Below are positions 19,217 to 28,048 of a stretch of 64,000 nucleotides of DNA, in pieces. Below the pieces are notes generated by a model. That model ran no database searches. It worked only from the letters and a program-made list of their open reading frames with translations, and had not been told where the DNA came from. Within the stretch, counting starts at the first letter, position 1; every line of letters begins with the position of its first letter. The stretch lies in the NCBI GenBank assembly GCA_949294335.1, contig CASFGO010000027.1:62001-126000 (forward strand). Direction: 5' to 3'. Made by a program: the position numbers and the translations under genes. The stretch is from an uncultured bacterium. GTDB taxonomy: Bacteria > Cyanobacteriota > Vampirovibrionia > Gastranaerophilales > Gastranaerophilaceae.

Positions 19217-21338
19217 CGATGTTTTCCTTTATATCTTCCACTACTGCTTTAGTTAATATACCATTACTAGCATCTTTTTTCTTTGGTAAATCATTTGCTG
19301 CTTTATATAATTCTTCATTTTTCTTTCTCAACTTATTAAAATTCTCAGGATTTTTTATAACCATTTTATCATAATCAACAGTTGTACCTTTTGGATCAAC
19401 AGCTAATACCATGTTAATAAATGCATTTTGCCTTACAAAATCAAAGCCAAAATTTAACTTTACATCCTGTGGTCCCAAACTTGCATAAAATGAACATTCT
19501 TGAAATAGCTTATCATTATATGTATCATCAGTCAATGTAACAGAACCTTGCCAGCCTAATACCAAATATGGACAAACTCTCAAATATTCTCTTATATAAA
19601 CCATTGATTTACCATATCTATAAGCATCAAATACTGGCATTGGAGTATTATCATCATAAGCAGATTGCATATATCCCAAATCTTGCATCCAACGACGATA
19701 TTGCATATGCCAATTTGGTCCTATACGACCAATCATTTGAGTATCTCCGGTACCATACAAACCTGCTGAACCCTCTAAATTAAGACCTAAAGATGTATAA
19801 AATTGTTTTTCATCATTTTCATACTTAAAGAATGGTTGAGTTAATCTTGCCATATACCTAAATCTTGTAGTACCAATATTCCCACCTGATAATTTATCAA
19901 AATATTTATCTTCATACATATCTTGGAAATAACCTGCAGTTACTCCGTGTTCATATGTAGTTGCATATTTTTTAGATATTGGATTACCAATATATCTTTT
20001 ACGATATATAATATCAGCACCATATTTAGGCATCCTACGTCCTAATAACCAATCTTCAATATAATCATAAGAAGAATAAACTATTTTTAAATTATCATCA
20101 AGTTTTTGTTGACCTCTAACAACAATTTTACTTTTTGATGTCCCATAAGCAACTTGAGTTTGATTTGTAGCACTCCAAAAACGAGCAACACCTCCTACTC
20201 CAATTTTACCTTTATATGTTAAAGCTGGAATTAATTTCAATAAACAACCTTTAGGCAATTGAAAAACAAATCCTGGCCCAATATACATCCCTAAATATCT
20301 TCTTGAACCTAGTTCAGGATAATTACCTTCAACAAAGTCGTGACCTTTATTGGTATAAACTGTTAATCTAGGAATTTTTAATATAGTTTTACCACCACTT
20401 GTTATTTCTGCTTTTCTAAGTTTTAATGTGTCAAGATTTTCTTCTGAATTAATAATTATTTCATTTGCTTTTATTTTGAAAATTTTAGATTTCCCATCTG
20501 TAATATGACGTTGTTGGTCTTCTGGGATTACCATTGTTCTCATATATAACCTTGCATCAGGTCCCCCACTTGTTCTAAACCTTAAAGGAGAACTATTCTC
20601 AACATCAATTCGACCATTTACTTGAGTAATTACATTTCTTTGAACATATCCTTCTTGTGCAACAATCTTAAGTTCTGGATTCTGAGTCAATGGTTTTTCA
20701 ATAAAAATACTTTCTTCATTTAAATCAATATCAATAGACTCCCCATAAGTCTTTTGGTCTCCTTTAGTAATTACAACATTACCATCAGCATGCATTTTAT
20801 TAGAAGCTTTATCAAATGTTAAAATATCTGCTGTTAAGGTTGTTCCTTGATGAGGGAATGTAACTAAAACATCACCTGTCGCTGTCATAAGTCCTGTTTC
20901 AGTTATATAATCCATATGTTTACAATCAATAGTTATTTGAGTTTTTTCTTGTTCTTCTTTATTCTTTTCTCTTTTTTTCTTTGCAGATTTTATATCTTCA
21001 TTTTCATAAAATTCTTCTTCTTTAGCATTTGATTCAATAGTATCATCATTATTAGAATTTTTTAATTCTTTAGCTTGTTGCCTTTTATAACCATAAGCTT
21101 TTAACTTTAATCTTATTAATTTAACAGGCGGAACTGTTTTATTAAGATTATGATTTTTTTGTTCTTGTGCTTCCTCATAAGTTTGAGATTCAAGTTTATC
21201 TTCATTATTATTTAAGGCCGGAGCTCCAAAAAATGAATCACCAAAAAATTCTGAAGCATCATCGCTATATGCAAACACTGCCGCGTTTGAAAAAATAAAT
21301 ATAAATAATATTATTAGTAATTTAATTTTATACTTCAA
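19206..21338 (-). CDS. LptD/OstA-like outer-membrane assembly protein
   Basis: 710 residues. A signal peptide (residues 1-23, hydrophobic core LLIILFIFIFSNAAVFA) is followed by a charged linker. Next comes an OstA-type beta-jellyroll (about residues 130-235) with repeating D-x-x-x-G-x-V-x-x-T units such as TGLMTATGDVLVTF, ADILTFDKASNKMHADG and NVVITKGDQKTYGESIDI. The rest is beta-rich with Tyr/Arg strands like an outer-membrane barrel (KLSGGNIGTTRFRYMARL). LptD homologues insert lipopolysaccharide; close family members in non-LPS diderms handle other lipids. It supports a diderm cell. It sits between the M23 peptidase and the aldolase. Confidence 0.75.
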   Translation of the reverse strand: MKYKIKLLIILFIFIFSNAAVFAYSDDASEFFGDSFFGAPALNNNEDKLESQTYEEAQEQKNHNLNKTVPPVKLIRLKLKAYGYKRQQAKELKNSNNDDTIESNAKEEEFYENEDIKSAKKKREKNKEEQEKTQITIDCKHMDYITETGLMTATGDVLVTFPHQGTTLTADILTFDKASNKMHADGNVVITKGDQKTYGESIDIDLNEESIFIEKPLTQNPELKIVAQEGYVQRNVITQVNGRIDVENSSPLRFRTSGGPDARLYMRTMVIPEDQQRHITDGKSKIFKIKANEIIINSEENLDTLKLRKAEITSGGKTILKIPRLTVYTNKGHDFVEGNYPELGSRRYLGMYIGPGFVFQLPKGCLLKLIPALTYKGKIGVGGVARFWSATNQTQVAYGTSKSKIVVRGQQKLDDNLKIVYSSYDYIEDWLLGRRMPKYGADIIYRKRYIGNPISKKYATTYEHGVTAGYFQDMYEDKYFDKLSGGNIGTTRFRYMARLTQPFFKYENDEKQFYTSLGLNLEGSAGLYGTGDTQMIGRIGPNWHMQYRRWMQDLGYMQSAYDDNTPMPVFDAYRYGKSMVYIREYLRVCPYLVLGWQGSVTLTDDTYNDKLFQECSFYASLGPQDVKLNFGFDFVRQNAFINMVLAVDPKGTTVDYDKMVIKNPENFNKLRKKNEELYKAANDLPKKKDASNGILTKAVVEDIKENIDDI

Positions 21339-21346
21339 TTCTTCAC

Positions 21347-22483
21347 CTATATATAATTTAATGGATTTCTAGGTTGACCATTCACACGAACTTCAAAGTG
21401 ACAATGTGGACCTGTACTATATCCTGTAGAACCTTCTCTCCCTACTTGCTGTCCTCGTTTTACAACTTGTCCTTTTGAGACACTTATTGAACTCATATGA
21501 GCATACAATGTTGTTATAGCTTGACCACGAACAACACCATGATCTAAAATTACAACTTGGCCATAACCACCATACCAACCTGCAAAAATAACCCTGCCAT
21601 CATTTGATGCTTTAATAGAACCACCATTTGGGCCTCCAATATCAATACCAGAATGAAATATTCGTGATTTAAAAATTGGATGAATACGATAACCAAAAGG
21701 TGAGGTTATTGGTCCAGATATTGGTTTTATAAAACCTGTAGTAACAGCTACTTGAGTTCCTGAGCTTGGTTTTATATTAGAAATCATTGCTTGAATACTT
21801 GCAGATTGCCTTGCTAAATCTCGTTCTGCACGTTCATAATAATTTCTATTTGTTTTTAATTTATGAATCATTTCCTGATTCTGAGCTATATTTGATTTGA
21901 TAATTTTCTGTTGGCTATTTATATCATTAATGGTTTGAGCCAAGCTTCTTTTTTGTTGTTCAATTCTTGCTCTTAATACTAAAATTTCTGCAGCTTTTTC
22001 CCTTGCTCTTTGTAATCTTTTATAATCTTCTTTAACAACTATACTTTCAAAATGTAATCTATCAAAAAACATATTGATATCTGTTGCTGATAATAATAAC
22101 TGGAAAAAACCTGTTCTCTGTGATTTAAAAATTTGGCGAATCCTATCTTTTAAATCATTATCTAAGTTTACAAACTCTTGATTAGCAACTCTCAAACGTT
22201 TCTCTAGATTAACTAGCTCATCTTGTTTTTGAGCATAAGCAACTTTTGAATTATTTAAAGACTGCTGGGTTGATGCTAATTTTTTCTGATTTTTATATAA
22301 CTTGTTTGTTTCTAAATTCTCCAATATTCGAAAATGTTTTGCTTTTGCATGTGCTTGTGCTTGTTGTTTTTTTAAAGTTTGAACTTTTGCATAATTAGAA
22401 TTATTTGCAAAACAATTACAATGCAAACCACATAATAATAGCAATAGTATTAATATTAAAAATTTACGCGTACTTAATCTCAT
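21347..22483 (-). CDS. Secreted M23 metallopeptidase with coiled coil (EnvC/murein hydrolase activator-like)
   Basis: 378 residues. A signal peptide ends near residue 27 (LLLLLCGLHCNCFA). Residues 30-235 form a long heptad-rich coiled coil, and the C-terminal ~120 residues are an M23/LytM domain with HSGIDIGG (zinc His and Asp), GYGQVVILDHG, LYAHMSS and GPHCHFEVR (HxH). All zinc and catalytic residues are intact. It should act on peptidoglycan or activate an amidase in the periplasm. No good ribosome site precedes its ATG, but a 34-codon membrane-peptide frame ends one base upstream (TAAAATG), so it is probably translated by coupling. It leads into the LptD-like gene 8 bp downstream. Confidence 0.88.
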   Translation of the reverse strand: MRLSTRKFLILILLLLLCGLHCNCFANNSNYAKVQTLKKQQAQAHAKAKHFRILENLETNKLYKNQKKLASTQQSLNNSKVAYAQKQDELVNLEKRLRVANQEFVNLDNDLKDRIRQIFKSQRTGFFQLLLSATDINMFFDRLHFESIVVKEDYKRLQRAREKAAEILVLRARIEQQKRSLAQTINDINSQQKIIKSNIAQNQEMIHKLKTNRNYYERAERDLARQSASIQAMISNIKPSSGTQVAVTTGFIKPISGPITSPFGYRIHPIFKSRIFHSGIDIGGPNGGSIKASNDGRVIFAGWYGGYGQVVILDHGVVRGQAITTLYAHMSSISVSKGQVVKRGQQVGREGSTGYSTGPHCHFEVRVNGQPRNPLNYI

Positions 22484-22484
22484 T

Positions 22485-22589
22485 TTATCTAGCCAATAAA
22501 GGTAATAACATCAAACCAAAAGTCCATGCAATAAATGTAATCGCAATTATTAATACTATAACCTTTTGATGACGTCTAAAAAAATCCAT
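22485..22589 (-). CDS. 34-residue single-helix membrane peptide ahead of the M23 gene
   Basis: A complete small frame with ATG at 22589, a strong GGGAGATAGG ribosome site 5-14 nt upstream, and a TAA one base before the M23 start codon. The translation begins MDFFRRHQKVIVLIIAI and ends GLMLLPLLAR: a basic N-terminus, then one hydrophobic helix. The N-terminus resembles, from memory, the anchor segments of SurA/PpiD-type periplasmic chaperones, but nothing follows it. It may be a genuine small inner-membrane protein, a translational leader for the M23 gene, or a remnant of a chaperone gene. The ribosome site and coupling make translation likely. Confidence 0.6.
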   Translation of the reverse strand: MDFFRRHQKVIVLIIAITFIAWTFGLMLLPLLAR

Positions 22590-22696
22590 CTATACCTATC
22601 TCCCACTTTTTATTTATTTTACTATTAAAATGTAGATATTGCAAACAGTATATATATTATTTGCAAAAAGTAACAAAATATTCTAATATTAAATTT

Positions 22697-24901
22697 ATGC
22701 CAAAGAATTTTTTATCTATTAGTTCTAATTACACTGATTTTGAATCTCTCCAATCTAGAGACATCGATAAATTTGTATTAGAAAATCAAGAAATGGTATT
22801 AAGTAAAGTATATGGATTTTGTCAAAAACAAGATAATATTCTTTTAGTTAATGGTTTTTTAGGAACAGGAAAAACTCAAATAATTAAACATCTTTTATGT
22901 TATCTTGATAAAACAGTTCAATCACTTATTATAAACTGCTCTCCTGCAATTACCTTAGATGATATGATGCTTAATTTATGGGCACAATTTATATCAAATC
23001 CTGAGAATTCTGAAATTGCATATAGGTACAGACATACAAAATCCTTTCAAGATAGAATTATTGGATGCTTTTCGGAAACAAAATCTAATATTATGATAAC
23101 TATATTAGAAATAGATCTTGCTGAAGAAAACAATTTAAATGAAATATTAAATTTTATATGGACTATAACAAAAAATGATAAAATTAAAATTATAATATCT
23201 TCAAAAACATTTGATACTTCTATTATTCCACAAGAAGTTACATTTACAAAAGTCATACTAAAAGCTTTTTCGCGAATAATTTTTGAAAAATTTTTACAAG
23301 ATAAAAATATCAAAGGAACTACAAGAATTATCGACGAACTATATAAAATTACTAGGGGATATTATTTCTATACAGAAATATCATCTCAAATACTAAATTT
23401 AAAAGAATTATCTATAAGTAATTTTTTAGTAGCATATACTAATTCCGGAATGTCTTTTGATAAATTTTTAGCAAAAGCATTTATAAGCATGCTACCATCC
23501 AATGAACTAAAAATATTATCATTATTAGCAACAATAAGACATCCCATTAATTCTCAAGTAATTGACTATCTTGAACTTTTTGATTCGCATGCAATTTACG
23601 ATCTTGAGAAAAAAAAATTTATAAAAACTTTTGAAAACTTATTTATTATTAATAATTATTTTAGAGCTGCAATGCTATTAGAAATATCTAAAAAAGAAAA
23701 AGATGAACTACATAAAATACTAATAAAATTCTATAATGATCAACTACCTTTAAAACCTAGTGAAAGATTGATAATGCTTTCAAGAAAAACAATGAGACAA
23801 GAAATTGATTATCATTCTAATATTATAAATCCAATATCAGAATACAATAATACTGAGAATGATAATCAGGAAAGCTTAAGTGAAATATCTACTGATAAAT
23901 TATATGAAATTGCTCACAAACAATTCCAAGATTTTAATTATCAAGAAGCTTTAAAATATTACATAGAACTTTTAAATAGAGAACATACAAATAAAATACA
24001 CATCCAGACTAAACTAGCTGAAATATATGGCAAAATTGGTAATTGTAAATATGCTCTACATTATCTTAATAATTTAATAAATTATTATAAAGAGAACGGA
24101 GACCATAACCAAATAATAAAAATAAAATTATCTATTGCTAAAATATACTACCAAACATACAAAACAAAAGAAGCAATAAATATGTTATATGAAATTATTA
24201 CAGAATCATCTAATAATGATATAACAATCGAATGCTATACAATACTAGGAAATATTTATATATCATTATCAGAAAAAGATAAAGCTTATGAACTATACAA
24301 CAAAGCTATATTAATTGCCGAAAATATTAACAACAAAATAAATTTACCAGAATTATATTTTAAATTTGCAATATTAGCTGATGAGAGCAATCACCTAGAT
24401 ATTGCGGTTGATTTTTATAATAAATGTATTGACATTTCTGAAGATAACAATAAATACAAATCTTTATCATATTCTAATTTGGGAGATTTTTACTTAGATT
24501 TAAGTAACATAAACAAAGCTAAAACTTATTTTGAAAAAGCATATAAATACGACACAATAAATAAAAATGATTATGGAATTTATTACACAGCAACAAATAT
24601 TGCAAAACTAATCATTAATACAGAACCTGAAAATGCTTATCAATACCTAAAAGTAGCAAAAGTTGCAGCAATAAAAATAAATGATATCTTTGCGATGGCA
24701 AATTCAGGATTACATTTAGGAGATTATTATTGTAATAATAATCTTATTAAAGAAGCTTTAAACGAATATTATTCTGTGTTAGATTTAGTTAAGGATAAAT
24801 TTAATGAAGAAAATAAAAAGAAAATATTTATAAGAATTAACGATATCAAACAAAAAATTGGAGAAGACAAGTTCAATGAATTATACCCAAATAAAAATTA
24901 A
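22697..24901 (+). CDS. P-loop NTPase with C-terminal TPR repeats (STAND-like)
   Basis: The N-terminal ~240 residues form an ATPase domain with Walker A NGFLGTGKT (about residues 52-60) and a Walker B-like MITILEIDLAEE. A helical winged-helix-like middle follows, then about eight TPR units from residue ~395 to the end (for example YEIAHKQFQDFNYQEALKYY, DKAYELYNKAILIAENI). A TTG at 22661 would add 12 residues; neither start has a good ribosome site and I prefer this ATG (734 residues). The layout fits signal-transduction STAND ATPases that use TPRs as sensors. It overlaps rsmG slightly, so the two are probably co-expressed. The partner is unknown. Confidence 0.7.
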   Translation: MPKNFLSISSNYTDFESLQSRDIDKFVLENQEMVLSKVYGFCQKQDNILLVNGFLGTGKTQIIKHLLCYLDKTVQSLIINCSPAITLDDMMLNLWAQFISNPENSEIAYRYRHTKSFQDRIIGCFSETKSNIMITILEIDLAEENNLNEILNFIWTITKNDKIKIIISSKTFDTSIIPQEVTFTKVILKAFSRIIFEKFLQDKNIKGTTRIIDELYKITRGYYFYTEISSQILNLKELSISNFLVAYTNSGMSFDKFLAKAFISMLPSNELKILSLLATIRHPINSQVIDYLELFDSHAIYDLEKKKFIKTFENLFIINNYFRAAMLLEISKKEKDELHKILIKFYNDQLPLKPSERLIMLSRKTMRQEIDYHSNIINPISEYNNTENDNQESLSEISTDKLYEIAHKQFQDFNYQEALKYYIELLNREHTNKIHIQTKLAEIYGKIGNCKYALHYLNNLINYYKENGDHNQIIKIKLSIAKIYYQTYKTKEAINMLYEIITESSNNDITIECYTILGNIYISLSEKDKAYELYNKAILIAENINNKINLPELYFKFAILADESNHLDIAVDFYNKCIDISEDNNKYKSLSYSNLGDFYLDLSNINKAKTYFEKAYKYDTINKNDYGIYYTATNIAKLIINTEPENAYQYLKVAKVAAIKINDIFAMANSGLHLGDYYCNNNLIKEALNEYYSVLDLVKDKFNEENKKKIFIRINDIKQKIGEDKFNELYPNKN

Positions 24902-25490
24902 AAATAATTTTACTAAATATAAAGAAATTTTCTTAGAACAAAATTCAATACTTAATTTAATATCTAAAAATGATGAAAAATTTTTATTTGAAAAACATAT
25001 ATTTGATTCTCTAGCAATTCAATTATTCTTCAATAAATATAATATCAAGTCAGCTGATTTATTAGATATTGGTACAGGTGGTGGATTTCCTGCAATACCT
25101 ATTGCTATAGAATATCCTCAAATACAAGTTACAGCAATAGACAGTATTAAAAAGAAAATAAATGCAATTATAAATATTAAAAATGAACTTAATATTACAA
25201 ACATAGATCCAATTTGTGATAGAGTTGAAAATTTAAAAGATAAAAAATTTGATATTATAACATCTAGAGCTGTTGCCCCAATATCTATTTTATTAAAGTA
25301 TGTTTCACCTCTTTTAACAGGCAATGGTTATTTTGTTGCATACAAATCAAAAAAAGCTGAAGAAGAATTAAATAATGCTAAATTTGAATTAAAAAAATTT
25401 AATATGGAATTAATCGATAAAATCAGTTATATATTGCCTTTAAACGAAGTTTATGAAAGAAGTCTTCTTATATTTACAAAAACTATTTAA
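24876..25490 (+). CDS. rsmG: 16S rRNA (guanine-527-N7)-methyltransferase
   Basis: A Rossmann methyltransferase with SAM-binding DLLDIGTGGGFPAIPIAIEYP and the RsmG-specific NLIS, KHIFDSLA and DIITSRAVAPISILLKYVSPLL. RsmG methylates G527 of 16S rRNA. The open frame reaches a TTG at 24858, but ATG 24876 has GGAGAA (24860-24865) at the right distance, giving 204 residues starting MNYTQIKIKNNF. It overlaps the end of the NTPase-TPR gene by 26 bp, and its own 3' end overlaps the opposing small gene by 8 bp. Confidence 0.9.
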   Translation: MNYTQIKIKNNFTKYKEIFLEQNSILNLISKNDEKFLFEKHIFDSLAIQLFFNKYNIKSADLLDIGTGGGFPAIPIAIEYPQIQVTAIDSIKKKINAIINIKNELNITNIDPICDRVENLKDKKFDIITSRAVAPISILLKYVSPLLTGNGYFVAYKSKKAEEELNNAKFELKKFNMELIDKISYILPLNEVYERSLLIFTKTI

Positions 25491-25839
25491 TATTTAAAAA
25501 TTTACATATTTTAGCTAAAATTTTTTTTGTATTTTTATTTTTTGGCAATGCAACATTTGAATAATAATTTTTATAACTTTTAATAATATTTTGAGGTAAT
25601 GTTCTATTTTTAGAAAGAGTTTCAGCTAAAAATTCTAAATATTCATCTTGTTCTTCTTTATACAAAGCATCACTAACTCTTAAATCTTCATCTGCTTCAA
25701 AATGTATTAATGCATGATATGCAGTAATGATACTTTTATCATTTGTGTCTTTAGGGAAATTTAATAAAGCTTGCCTAACTGTCATTTGACCAGTAAGAAC
25801 GAGCATTATTAACCTAGAAACTAATATTCTACCATTCAT
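25483..25839 (-). CDS. Hypothetical 118-residue helical protein
   Basis: Not recognised. The protein starts MNGRILVSRLIMLVLTGQ, continues with an all-helical acidic stretch (HFEADEDLRVSDALYKEEQDEYLEF), and ends very basic (KNKNTKKILAKICKFLNIK). There is no signal peptide. It is the last of three small same-strand genes (46-residue protein, lipoprotein, this one) and converges on rsmG with an 8-bp overlap. Confidence 0.6.
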   Translation of the reverse strand: MNGRILVSRLIMLVLTGQMTVRQALLNFPKDTNDKSIITAYHALIHFEADEDLRVSDALYKEEQDEYLEFLAETLSKNRTLPQNIIKSYKNYYSNVALPKNKNTKKILAKICKFLNIK

Positions 25840-25871
25840 ATAATATATTTTATTACAAATACAAGACTATA

Positions 25872-26138
25872 TTAAGGTTCGTCTATTTTAATTAAATCAA
25901 AACTTGGAGATTGAACATCAGAAGGTCCTATCTGGAAATCATAATTAATTTTTGTTCCATCACTCAAGTTTATAATATTTTCTGTTAATTCTTGTTTTCT
26001 CTTTATGAGCTTTGTATATTTTGACTCATGTTTAATCAGTATTTTATTTGATTTTTTAATACTACAAGCTGTAATAGTCATAGAAAATGATATTACTAAA
26101 CAAATAAATAATAAAACACATAAATATTTATTATTCAT
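25872..26138 (-). CDS. Small lipoprotein, 88 residues
   Basis: A basic start (MNNKYL), a hydrophobic core and a lipobox-like ITAC (Cys about residue 25) indicate export and lipidation by the Lgt/LspA route. The mature ~63 residues are Lys-rich at first (KKSNKILIKHESKY) and then acidic. No domain is recognised. It sits 32 bp upstream of the 118-residue gene on the same strand. Confidence 0.65.
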   Translation of the reverse strand: MNNKYLCVLLFICLVISFSMTITACSIKKSNKILIKHESKYTKLIKRKQELTENIINLSDGTKINYDFQIGPSDVQSPSFDLIKIDEP

Positions 26139-26175
26139 ATAATAATTATAACATTTTTTTTTATTATTGCTATAC

Positions 26176-26316
26176 TTAATTTATTCCAGAAACTCCAAGA
26201 ATTCTTTCTTTCATAAATTCTGCATATGAAGAAATTGTTTCATCAATATTGTTATAATCTTTTATTAATGTTTCAAGCTCAATAATAATATTTTCTTTCT
26301 TTAACTCATTATACAT
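26176..26316 (-). CDS. Hypothetical 46-residue protein
   Basis: A short frame with ATG at 26316 preceded by a purine-rich GGGGGTGTGAG, ending in TAA at 26176. The translation begins MYNELKKENIIIELETLIKD and continues as one amphipathic acidic helix to ILGVSGIN. Codon use resembles its neighbours and it heads the lipoprotein operon. The function is unknown; coding status rests on the ribosome site and frame only. Confidence 0.45.
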   Translation of the reverse strand: MYNELKKENIIIELETLIKDYNNIDETISSYAEFMKERILGVSGIN

Positions 26317-26360
26317 CTCACACCCCCTTATCTACATATTGTTTTATACGGACTAAAAGT

Positions 26361-26383
26361 ATTATTTCTTTAAAAGAAATAAT
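26361..26383. promoter_or_regulatory. 23-bp perfect dyad in a divergent intergenic region
   Basis: ATTATTTCTTT and AAAGAAATAAT are exact reverse complements around a single central A. The dyad lies between the start of the 46-residue gene (minus) and the EF-hand-like gene (plus), where a regulator could control both. It could also be an AT-rich hairpin without function. Confidence 0.4.
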
Positions 26384-26475
26384 AAATATGTTACAAAACT
26401 TTACAATATAGGCAATTTTACAAAAAAAAAAAACTTTATAAAAAAGTAAGGGATATTAAGTAAGAGGATATTATC

Positions 26476-27873
26476 ATGGGAATTAATCAAGTTAATAATG
26501 TTAATCAAAATGCTACAAAAAAATTGACACCAGAAGAAATCGCAAAAAGACAAGAAGAATTCAAAAAAATACAAGAAGAAGGTCATGAAATTGTACTTTC
26601 AGCAAGGGGCAAAAATTCTGGAGTTTCATATGATTATATGGATCGATTAAATTATGATATCGAAGCAGGGATTTTTGAAGACAAAAATAATGATGGATTT
26701 AGCAATAAAGATAAAAAATCTTTAGGCAAAGAATTCGAAAGTGTATTTACAGAACATGGTTACAATACAAAATTTACTAAAATGCAAAAAGGAGATAGTT
26801 TCTCAATCACATATGATGATTATATTAGACTAGCAAATTCTGCTGGATATGTACTAAAAGAAAAAACAGAACCAGAAAAAAAGGCTGTTGAAACAACCCC
26901 AACACCACAAACAACAGAAACAGAAGAAACAACACCTGTAACTGAAGAAAAAGTTATTACAACAGAAGAAACAAAAAACGAAAATGATGATAAAAATATA
27001 GTTTTAGAATTCGAAACAACTACAATAACTGATTCTGAAGGAGATGCTATATCAGAAGTAACAGAATATACTTTGACAGATATAGATGGGAATCCTATAT
27101 CATCTTCAACTGTTACAAATCCATTTGCGCAAGCATCAAAGAAAAAAATTGTAAGTGAACCAGATGCTCTTCCTACAACAGCAAAGAAAGATAAAACATT
27201 ACCAGAAGTTCCAACTATAACAACTCAAACTACAGAAGCAGAAGCTCCTAAAACTGAAGAAGTAACAACTGAAACTACAGGAACAGAAGCTCCTATAACT
27301 GCAGAAGAAAATATACAAGAAGAAATTGAAAATGAATTTTCTGGAGTAACAGATGAAGGACTTTTAAATGCAATAAATGAACAACGAATTTCACTTAATA
27401 ATGAAAAAAGAGAATTAGAAAAAACTACTGAAACATATCAAACAAAAGGTATTATAGGCTTATTCAAAAAGACAAAAACAAGAGAACTATCAGCAGAAGA
27501 AATTGCTTCTCGTCAAGCTAGAATTGCTGAAATCAATGAAGAATTAGACCAAAATGATAAATATAAAACATATGTAAAAGATGTTCAAAATAATAAATAT
27601 TGGGGAGGGAAATATGCCGCTCAAGAATTACGAGATGAAAATGGAAATATTATTAATTCTTACCCAACATATAATAGAGTAACTGTAACAAATAGTAATG
27701 GAGAAGAAGTTAAAGTTGCTAAAGTTGGAACATATAATACACAAACATATGATTATGATTACAAATATTATTCATTAGATGTTCAAAAAGTTGGAAACCC
27801 ACAATGGGGTTCAGGAACATATTATTCAGTTGTACCAGACATGAATAACGAATTAACTGATATTAATGAATAA
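26476..27873 (+). CDS. Hypothetical protein with one EF-hand-like loop and a Thr/Glu/Pro-rich linker
   Basis: 465 residues. Residues 69-79 (DKNNDGFSNKD) form a calcium-loop pattern of the EF-hand/dockerin type, with Asp/Asn at loop positions 1, 3, 5 and 9, but position 12 is not Glu. Residues ~135-290 are low-complexity Thr/Glu/Pro repeats (ETTPTPQTTETEETT). The C-terminal part has a Glu/Arg-rich coiled coil and a final Tyr-rich domain (TYNTQTYDYDYKYYSLD). There is no signal peptide, although the composition resembles surface proteins. Family unknown. A strong hairpin terminator follows. Confidence 0.6.
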   Translation: MGINQVNNVNQNATKKLTPEEIAKRQEEFKKIQEEGHEIVLSARGKNSGVSYDYMDRLNYDIEAGIFEDKNNDGFSNKDKKSLGKEFESVFTEHGYNTKFTKMQKGDSFSITYDDYIRLANSAGYVLKEKTEPEKKAVETTPTPQTTETEETTPVTEEKVITTEETKNENDDKNIVLEFETTTITDSEGDAISEVTEYTLTDIDGNPISSSTVTNPFAQASKKKIVSEPDALPTTAKKDKTLPEVPTITTQTTEAEAPKTEEVTTETTGTEAPITAEENIQEEIENEFSGVTDEGLLNAINEQRISLNNEKRELEKTTETYQTKGIIGLFKKTKTRELSAEEIASRQARIAEINEELDQNDKYKTYVKDVQNNKYWGGKYAAQELRDENGNIINSYPTYNRVTVTNSNGEEVKVAKVGTYNTQTYDYDYKYYSLDVQKVGNPQWGSGTYYSVVPDMNNELTDINE

Positions 27874-27886
27874 TAAATAAATAAAT

Positions 27887-27920
27887 AAAAGAGATGATAA
27901 CAAATATTATCATCTCTTTT
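27887..27920. terminator. Bidirectional terminator between the EF-hand-like gene and tRNA-Val
   Basis: A perfect 14-bp stem: AAAAGAGATGATAA (27887-27900), loop CAAATA, TTATCATCTCTTTT (27907-27920). The T-runs on both strands suit termination of the plus-strand gene and of the minus-strand tRNA. Confidence 0.85.
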
Positions 27921-27921
27921 A

Positions 27922-27997
27922 TGGTGGGCGTTAGAAGACTCGAACTTCTGACCCTCTCCTTGTAAGGGAGACGCTCTACCAACTGAGCTAAACGCCC
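27922..27997 (-). tRNA. tRNA-Val (anticodon UAC)
   Basis: On the minus strand the 76-nt sequence folds as a cloverleaf: acceptor GGGCGTT/AACGCCC, D-arm with AGCTCAGTTGGTAGAGC, anticodon loop CTTACAA (anticodon TAC, Val) on stem TCTCC/GGAGA, and T-arm with GTTCGAGTC. The CCA end is encoded (27922-27924). A spurious 67-codon frame across this locus is the tRNA read as protein. Confidence 0.95.
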
Positions 27998-28048
27998 TCA
28001 ACAGAAATAATAATAACTTAAACATTTTTTAATGTCAAACAATTTATT

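Noticed and set aside
27822-28025. Minus-strand 67-codon open frame across the tRNA-Val locus
   Set aside because: The translation (AFSSVGRASPLQGEGQKFES) is the tRNA gene itself read as protein, a well-known spurious call.
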